The position numbers and the translations under genes were made by a program. From NCBI RefSeq assembly GCF_001514115.1, contig NZ_KQ948458.1, positions 290,497 through 354,496 on the forward strand: 64,000 bases of DNA, in the 5' to 3' direction. The notes beneath the pieces were generated by a model that was not told the DNA's origin, did no database searches, and was given only the letters and a program-made list of their open reading frames with translations. Source of the DNA: Streptomyces olivochromogenes (GTDB lineage Bacteria; Actinomycetota; Actinomycetes; Streptomycetales; Streptomycetaceae). Position 1 is the first letter of the stretch. Each line of letters opens with the position of its first letter. Below, one piece after another: positions 59,822-64,000 of this stretch.

Positions 59822-60436
59822 ATGCTGATGGCTCCCGCCCCGCAGGAGAGGCCCGTGAACGACCCCAGCCCGCAAGGAACCCGCAAGCCGGCATCCACCG
59901 CAGCCGGATACGACTCGGCCGGCCAGGCCGGGGTCATCGGCATCGGACTCGCCGCCGTGCTGACGTTCGCACTCGCGCAGGGTTCCTGGCAGTGGTTCTC
60001 CACGTACATCGGGGTGACGCTTCTTGCCGTGATCTTCGCCTTCCAGCGACGACCGGCATGGACGCCCGGCATCCGATCGGCGTACATGCGCGGCCTGGTC
60101 GCGTATTCGCTGGTCGTCGGCCTGTGCGTGGCGCTCGCACTGGCCCCCATGATGCAGCGCTGGGCCTGGCTGTTTCCGATGTCGGGCACGCGGAGCGGGT
60201 GCGAGGGGACGGGCAGGTACGAGGCCATCCGGTCGAGGGCCGCGCTGGCGAACCTGGCCGACAGCGACGGCGCCGCCCTGGCGTACGCACAAGTGACCCA
60301 GAGCGGCAAGGCCGTTGCCGACTGCCTGGCAGCCACGACGACCCTGTGGCTGCCCGTGTACGGAGCTGGGGCCGCCGTGCTGGTGGGCGCGGGCGCGTGG
60401 GCCCGCGACCGCGCTCGGGCGACCACGGGGACCTAG
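59822..60436 (+). CDS. Membrane protein of unknown function
   Basis: Not recognised. Encodes about 204 residues with three to four hydrophobic segments (QAGVIGIGLAAVLTFALA, WFSTYIGVTLLAVIFAF, GLVAYSLVVGLCVALALA, and a late VYGAGAAVLVGAGAW). An extracytoplasmic region of about 60 residues with two Cys lies between the third and fourth. ATG at 59822 is chosen; an earlier ATG at 59753 or GTG at 59854 is possible. No link to the regulon motif. Confidence 0.6.
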   Translation: MLMAPAPQERPVNDPSPQGTRKPASTAAGYDSAGQAGVIGIGLAAVLTFALAQGSWQWFSTYIGVTLLAVIFAFQRRPAWTPGIRSAYMRGLVAYSLVVGLCVALALAPMMQRWAWLFPMSGTRSGCEGTGRYEAIRSRAALANLADSDGAALAYAQVTQSGKAVADCLAATTTLWLPVYGAGAAVLVGAGAWARDRARATTGT

Positions 60437-60509
60437 GGCCTGTCCGACCTCGGCTCGATCACCCCGAGGCCGGCTTCCAAGCTCTTCCTCGGCTACGACC
60501 GGCCGGGGT

Positions 60510-60726
60510 CTACAGGTCGAACACGGCCCGGAGGCCGATCTCGACGGCCCCCATGACCCGTTCGTCGACAGGGCCCAGCTCTTTGGTGAAGCGAGGGCCG
60601 ACCGGGTCCGGAACTCGCCGAGCACGACGGTGCCCGAGGAAGGGACGTCGACCGGGATGTCGACATCACCAGGGCGTACGCGGGACTTCCGGCGAACGAC
60701 AGCTCGTAGACGTGGGCGTGCTTCAC
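60510..60726 (-). pseudogene. Decayed MazF/PemK-like toxin
   Basis: Reads as toxin in three frames: KHAHVYELSFAGSPAYALVM from GTG at 60726, then VDIPVDVPSSGTVVLGEF, then FTKELGPVDERVMGAVEIGL to a stop at 60510-60512. The pieces fit a growth-inhibiting mRNA-cleaving MazF-type fold, broken by at least two frameshifts. Its start overlaps the end of the antitoxin gene by 4 bp (GTGA), a normal toxin-antitoxin arrangement. Confidence 0.6.
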
Positions 60727-60935
60727 CTGCCCGCGACCCGCGCCCAGCGCTCCAGGGTGGCGTCCTCGCTCTCGGCGGGTTCCGAGGCTGTGGTCACGAT
60801 TCCGGCCTCGGCCCGCATCCGCGCGGACTTCTCCCATTCCTCGGCGAAGTTCTGCCGTCGCAGGATCCGGGCGGTGTACGAGGAGACGTTCCCCTCGGCC
60901 TTCACGAATGCGTCCATATCCCCGGGCAGGTTCAT
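60723..60935 (-). CDS. RHH/MazE-like antitoxin
   Basis: Encodes 70 residues. MNLPGDMDAFVKAEGNVSSY fits the ribbon-helix-helix N-terminus of antitoxins such as ParD/MazE, followed by a charged helix EEWEKSARMRAEAG and an acidic tail. ATG at 60935; the N-terminal strand seems short, so the true start could be further upstream. With its toxin gene decayed it may be an orphan. Confidence 0.6.
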   Translation of the reverse strand: MNLPGDMDAFVKAEGNVSSYTARILRRQNFAEEWEKSARMRAEAGIVTTASEPAESEDATLERWARVAGR

Positions 60936-60997
60936 GGTGTTGAGTATGGCGGCTGCAGGAACACCGGCCCCGGTGCGGCGGGTGAGCGAGCGTCGGC

Positions 60998-61618
60998 TCA
61001 GGCGTCCTCCCTGAGGCCGGCGCGCTGGATCTGGCGGGCCAGGGTGCGGCGGGCGGAGGGGGATTCGGCGGGGGTGGGCGCCGAGGGGGCGGCGGTGTCG
61101 AGGGCGCGGCTGATCTCGTCGTAGGCGTGCCGGTGGCCGTCGGGCAGGGCGGTCCGGTGCAGCCGCAGGTCCGCTTCGACCAGGCGTCGGAGCTCGTCGA
61201 CGTTCTGAGGCGTGAAGTGTTTCCGGCCCCGGGCGACGGCGTTGACGTAACGCGTGCAGTGGGCGGTGTCGTGGAGGGTCTCGGAGATCTCCTCGGCGAG
61301 GCCCCAGAGGCGTCCCTCGAGCCAGGGGGCGTCGTGCTGGTCGAGGGAGAGGCGCGGCGGGGGCGACGGGTCGTCCCCCTTGTGCTTGGTGACCTGCTTC
61401 GACACGGCGGGCTGACTCATGCCGGTGAGGCGGGCGATCCTGTCCTGGGTCCAGCCGAGGTCGGCGAAGAGCCTGATCATCTCGGCGCGCAGCCGGCGCA
61501 TCTCCTCGCCCGCGCGGATGACGTCGTTCATGTCGGCGAACATCCGCTCGGCCTGCGCCTCGGTCAGGGGCCCGGTCGGGGGCTCGGGGGTTCGACGCGT
61601 GTCCTCTTCGACTGCCAT
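60998..61618 (-). CDS. HTH transcriptional regulator
   Basis: Encodes 206 residues. A clear HTH, WTQDRIARLTGMSQPAVSKQ, lies at about residues 60-79, after a helical N-terminus. The C-terminal half is helical (FTPQNVDELRRLVEADLRLH) and not assigned. ATG at 61618 coincides with a predicted transcription start, so the mRNA may be leaderless. It is divergent from the alpha/beta hydrolase, with palindromic boxes between them that overlap both -10 elements. Confidence 0.74.
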   Translation of the reverse strand: MAVEEDTRRTPEPPTGPLTEAQAERMFADMNDVIRAGEEMRRLRAEMIRLFADLGWTQDRIARLTGMSQPAVSKQVTKHKGDDPSPPPRLSLDQHDAPWLEGRLWGLAEEISETLHDTAHCTRYVNAVARGRKHFTPQNVDELRRLVEADLRLHRTALPDGHRHAYDEISRALDTAAPSAPTPAESPSARRTLARQIQRAGLREDA

Positions 61619-61623
61619 AGCTC

Positions 61624-61684
61624 GGTTATATACCCAGGCCGAGTGTCCCAACGCGGCCATAACCCGGTTGTATAACCCGGTTAT
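61624..61684. promoter_or_regulatory. Operator/promoter region with repeated GGTT-TAT-ACC boxes
   Basis: GGTTATATACC at 61624-61634 and GGTTGTATAACC at 61667-61678 are similar palindromes; ATAACCCGGTTGT/ATAACCCGGTTAT is a tandem 13-bp repeat (61659-61684). TATAAC -10 elements lie inside both boxes, one per direction. Confidence 0.6.
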
Positions 61685-61691
61685 TACTGTC

Positions 61692-62549
61692 ATGATCCGC
61701 GTCATGCCCACCTTCACCGCACCTGACGGAACCCGCCTCGCCTACCGCCTGATGGGAGGCGGGAGCGGAGACGGCGGCGGCGATCCGGTCCTCTGCGTCC
61801 CCGGCGGCCCCACGGACTCCCGCTACCTCGGCGACCTCGGAGGCCTCTCCCGGCACCGCCGGCTGGCCGTCCTGGATCTGCGCGGTACCGGCCGCTCCGC
61901 GCTCCCGCACGACACCGCCGGCTACCGCTGCGACCGCCTGGTCGACGACGTCGAGGCGCTGCGCGCGCACCTCGGGCCGGCCCGGCTCGACCTGCTCGGC
62001 CACTCCGCCGGAGCGAACGTCGCGACGCAGTACGCGGCCCGGTATCCGGAGCGCGTCGGCAGGCTCGCCCTGATCGGCCCCGGTACCCGAGCCGTCGGCA
62101 TCGAGGTCACGGGGGAGGCGCGGCGCGCACTCGCGCGGCTCAGGGAGGGTGAGCCGTGGTTCCCGGCGGCGTTCGCCGCGCTGGAGGCGATCGGTGCAGG
62201 GACGGGCAGCGACTGGGAGGCCATCGCCCCCTTCTTCTGGGGCCGTTGGGACGCCGCGGCGCGGCGGCATCATGCGGCCGCCCGGCCGGGCAACGAGGAG
62301 GCCGTGGCCTTCTTCGGGGCCGAGGGCGCCTTCGATCCGCCCGCGACCCGCGCGGCGCTCGCCGCCTGCCGGGCTCCCGTCCTGCTGCTCACCGGGGAGT
62401 TCGATCTGAACAGCCCGCCCGGGGTGACGGCCGAGTTCGCGGGGCTGTTCCCCGACGCGCGGCTCGTCGTGCAGCCGGGTGCCGGTCATTACCCGTGGCT
62501 CGACGACGCCGGGCGGTTCGTGGCGACCGTAGCGGCGTTCCTGGGCTGA
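61692..62549 (+). CDS. Alpha/beta hydrolase
   Basis: Encodes 285 residues of the proline-iminopeptidase-like alpha/beta hydrolase group. The nucleophile elbow GHSAGA (Ser at about 106) sits in DLLGHSAGANVATQYAARYP; LDLRGTGRS at about 63 and catalytic His in GAGHYPWLDD near the end complete the triad, with Asp in TGEFDLNSP. ATG at 61692 is only about 9 nt after the predicted transcription start; ATG at 61704 is the alternative. Substrate unknown. Confidence 0.8.
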   Translation: MIRVMPTFTAPDGTRLAYRLMGGGSGDGGGDPVLCVPGGPTDSRYLGDLGGLSRHRRLAVLDLRGTGRSALPHDTAGYRCDRLVDDVEALRAHLGPARLDLLGHSAGANVATQYAARYPERVGRLALIGPGTRAVGIEVTGEARRALARLREGEPWFPAAFAALEAIGAGTGSDWEAIAPFFWGRWDAAARRHHAAARPGNEEAVAFFGAEGAFDPPATRAALAACRAPVLLLTGEFDLNSPPGVTAEFAGLFPDARLVVQPGAGHYPWLDDAGRFVATVAAFLG

Positions 62550-62561
62550 GCACGGCGCCCG

Positions 62562-62594
62562 TAGCGTTGCTACCGGAATGGTGTTAGCGTTGCT
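62562..62594 (+). promoter_or_regulatory. Direct repeat TAGCGTTGCT before an SDR gene
   Basis: TAGCGTTGCT at 62562-62571 (within the palindrome GTAGCGTTGCTAC) recurs at 62585-62594. Candidate operator for a regulator outside the window. Confidence 0.4.
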
Positions 62595-62644
62595 CTCATC
62601 GGGTGGTGAACACCGCTACCCCCGCCCCATCGAGGAGCATCGTC

Positions 62645-63403
62645 ATGACCGAGCACTCCAGCACGTCTCACACGCCCCGCCGGGTGGCCGTCGTCACCGG
62701 CGGATCCCGCGGAATCGGCAGGGAGAGCGCCGAGCGCCTCGCGGCCGACGGTTACGCCGTCGTCGTGAACTACGCCGGCAACGAGGCCGAGGCCGACAAG
62801 ACCGTCGCCGCGATCACCGAGGCGGGCGGAGAGGCGATCGCCGTCCGCGCCGACGTGGCCGACGAGACCGAGGTGGCCGCCCTCTTCGACGCCACCGAAT
62901 CCGCGTTCGGCGGGGTGGACGTCGTCGTCCACGCGGCCGGTGTCATGGCGCTCGCGCCCCTGGTCGACCTCGACCTCGACGCGCTGGACCGCATGCACCG
63001 CACCAACATCCGCGGCACGTTCGTCGTCGACCAGCAGGCGGCGCGACGGCTGCGCGCGGGCGGCGCGCTCATCAACTTCTCCAGCTCCGTACTGGCGCTC
63101 GCGATCCCGGGATACAGCGCGTACGCCGCCACCAAGGGTGCCGTCGAGGCCATGACCCTGATCGTCGCGCGCGAGCTGCGCGGCCGGGACGTCACCGTCA
63201 ACGCCGTGGCCCCCGGCCCGACCGCCACCGCCCTCTTCCTGGAGGGCAAGGACGAGGAGACCGTCGCGCGGATGGCGGCCCAGCCGCCGCTGGAGCGCCT
63301 CGGCACCCCCCGGGACATCGCCGAGGTGGTGTCCTTCCTCGCCGGTCCCGCAGGCCGCTGGGTCAACGGCCAGGTGCTGCGGGCCAACGGCGGCATCGCG
63401 TAA
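62645..63403 (+). CDS. SDR-family oxidoreductase
   Basis: Encodes 252 residues. VTGGSRGIGRESAERLA (about 15-31), HAAGVMAL in the NNAG position, Ser in NFSSSVLAL (about 143) and YAATK (about 158) give the full classical SDR set. It probably acts as a 3-oxoacyl or ketone reductase. ATG at 62645 with GAGGAG upstream. Followed by another SDR 35 bp downstream. No regulon operator. Confidence 0.84.
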   Translation: MTEHSSTSHTPRRVAVVTGGSRGIGRESAERLAADGYAVVVNYAGNEAEADKTVAAITEAGGEAIAVRADVADETEVAALFDATESAFGGVDVVVHAAGVMALAPLVDLDLDALDRMHRTNIRGTFVVDQQAARRLRAGGALINFSSSVLALAIPGYSAYAATKGAVEAMTLIVARELRGRDVTVNAVAPGPTATALFLEGKDEETVARMAAQPPLERLGTPRDIAEVVSFLAGPAGRWVNGQVLRANGGIA

Positions 63404-63438
63404 CGCACCACGACCCACGACCCAAGAGGAGTTCAGTC

Positions 63439-64000
63439 ATGGAATCAGTCATGGATTCGGCCACGGACGCCGCCGCGCGCAAGACGATCGTCATCACGGG
63501 GGCCGGATCCGGCTTCGGCGCGCTGTCCGCCCGTGCCCTCGCCCGTGCCGGGCACACGGTGTACGCCGCGATGCGGGACACCGGCGGGCGCAACGCGGCC
63601 CGGGTCGCGGAGGCCGAGGCGTACGCGGCCGAGCACGCGGTGGACCTCCGTACGGTCGAACTCGACGTCCTCTCCCAGGAGTCGGCGGACGCGGCGATCG
63701 CCACGGTGCTGGCGCGGGCTGGCGGGCTGGACGTGCTCGTCCACAACGCCGGGCACATGGTGACCGGCCCGACGGAGGCCTTCACGCCCGCCGAACTGGC
63801 CGCGGTGTACGACACGAACGTGCTGGGCACCCAGCGGGTCAACCGGGCCGCGCTGCCGCACCTGCGGGCCCAGGGCCACGGTCTGCTGCTGTGGGTCGGC
63901 TCCACCTCCACGCGCGGCGGCACCCCGCCGTACCTGGCGCCGTACTTCGCCGCCAAGGCCGCGATGGACGCGCTCGCCGTGTCGTACGCCGCCGAACTGG
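63439..64000 (+). CDS. SDR-family oxidoreductase, cut by window end
   Basis: The first 187 residues are visible. ITGAGSGFGALSARAL (about 20-35), VHNAGHMVTGP, TNVLGTQRVNRAALPHLR and YFAAKAAMDAL (about 170) mark a classical SDR of the SDR/retinol-dehydrogenase-like type. ATG at 63439 with AGAGGAG upstream; ATG at 63451 is possible. Probably co-transcribed with the SDR at 62645. Confidence 0.8.
   Translation, partial: MESVMDSATDAAARKTIVITGAGSGFGALSARALARAGHTVYAAMRDTGGRNAARVAEAEAYAAEHAVDLRTVELDVLSQESADAAIATVLARAGGLDVLVHNAGHMVTGPTEAFTPAELAAVYDTNVLGTQRVNRAALPHLRAQGHGLLLWVGSTSTRGGTPPYLAPYFAAKAAMDALAVSYAAEL

Noticed and set aside
57639..59894. 751-residue minus-strand frame
   Set aside because: Antisense to the amidohydrolase and aldehyde dehydrogenase genes, which have intact catalytic motifs.
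60493..60837. 114-residue minus-strand frame over the toxin remnant
   Set aside because: It overlaps antitoxin and toxin pieces in the wrong frame for most of its length; the three-frame toxin reading explains the region better.
62580..62644. Possible start of the SDR at 62603
   Set aside because: The GTG at 62603 would place the repeat element in the coding sequence and has no ribosome binding site, while ATG at 62645 has GAGGAG upstream.
1..64000. CRISPR arrays, rRNA, tRNA
   Set aside because: No regularly spaced repeats with unique spacers, no cloverleaf with CCA-type ends and no rRNA-like segments were noticed; the tandem repeats found are contiguous.

Overview
The window is a stretch of a very GC-rich actinobacterial chromosome, almost certainly Streptomyces. 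The clearest marker is a recognisable AfsK / AfsS / AfsR regulatory locus (kinase with PQQ propeller at 41078-43402, small AfsS-like repeat protein at 48439-48618, SARP-NB-ARC-TPR regulator at 48835-51792). EF-hand, STAS and HATPase signalling genes, GTG and TTG starts and strong third-position GC agree with this.

Layout. 1-1361: STAS and EF-hand signalling genes. 1381-11971: acyl-CoA synthetase, amidohydrolase, three acyl-CoA dehydrogenases, cyclase-family hydrolase, SDR and alcohol dehydrogenase, with an HATPase gene inserted. 12183-17694: two MFS transporters, a GlxA-type regulator, a flavin reductase and a membrane protein. 17696-26897: crotonase, ADP-forming CoA ligase, secreted DUF11-like protein, flavin monooxygenase, membrane glycosyltransferase, DoxX and DUF35 genes. 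26928-36249: mixed accessory genes (acetyltransferases, phosphoesterase, LysR/epimerase pair, PNPOx-like, a frameshifted TnpB element, gene remnants, an AraC regulator). 36314-40010: thiolase, acyl-CoA dehydrogenase, F420-type oxidoreductase, TetR. 40165-51792: VOC protein and the afs locus, with a thiolase/DUF35/crotonase operon, a FadD3-like ligase and a small two-gene module lying between afsK and afsS. 52178-59720: amidohydrolase, two LLM oxidoreductases, SDR, D-aminoacylase-like amidohydrolase and aldehyde dehydrogenase. 60510-64000: decayed toxin-antitoxin pair, HTH regulator, alpha/beta hydrolase, two SDRs (the last cut by the window end).

The main discovery is that about 25 catabolic genes in 13 transcription units, spread over 57 kb and interleaved with unrelated genes, share one operator: CTGAC-N5-GTCAG, usually flanked as aTCTGACGGnCCGTCAGAt, 5 to 60 bp before the first start codon. 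A TetR repressor inside the window (39363-40010) has a one-mismatch copy across its own start codon and is the best candidate regulator. The regulated enzymes (three CoA ligases, four acyl-CoA dehydrogenases, two crotonases, two Ltp2-like thiolases, two DUF35 proteins, SDRs, two LLM proteins, a flavin reductase, an F420-type reductase, three amidohydrolases, an aldehyde dehydrogenase) look like a coordinated CoA-thioester degradation system for a cyclic or branched, steroid- or terpenoid-like acid. The substrate cannot be read from sequence, and the classical ring-opening genes of steroid catabolism are not present here. A one-mismatch copy of the same operator also lies just upstream of afsR.
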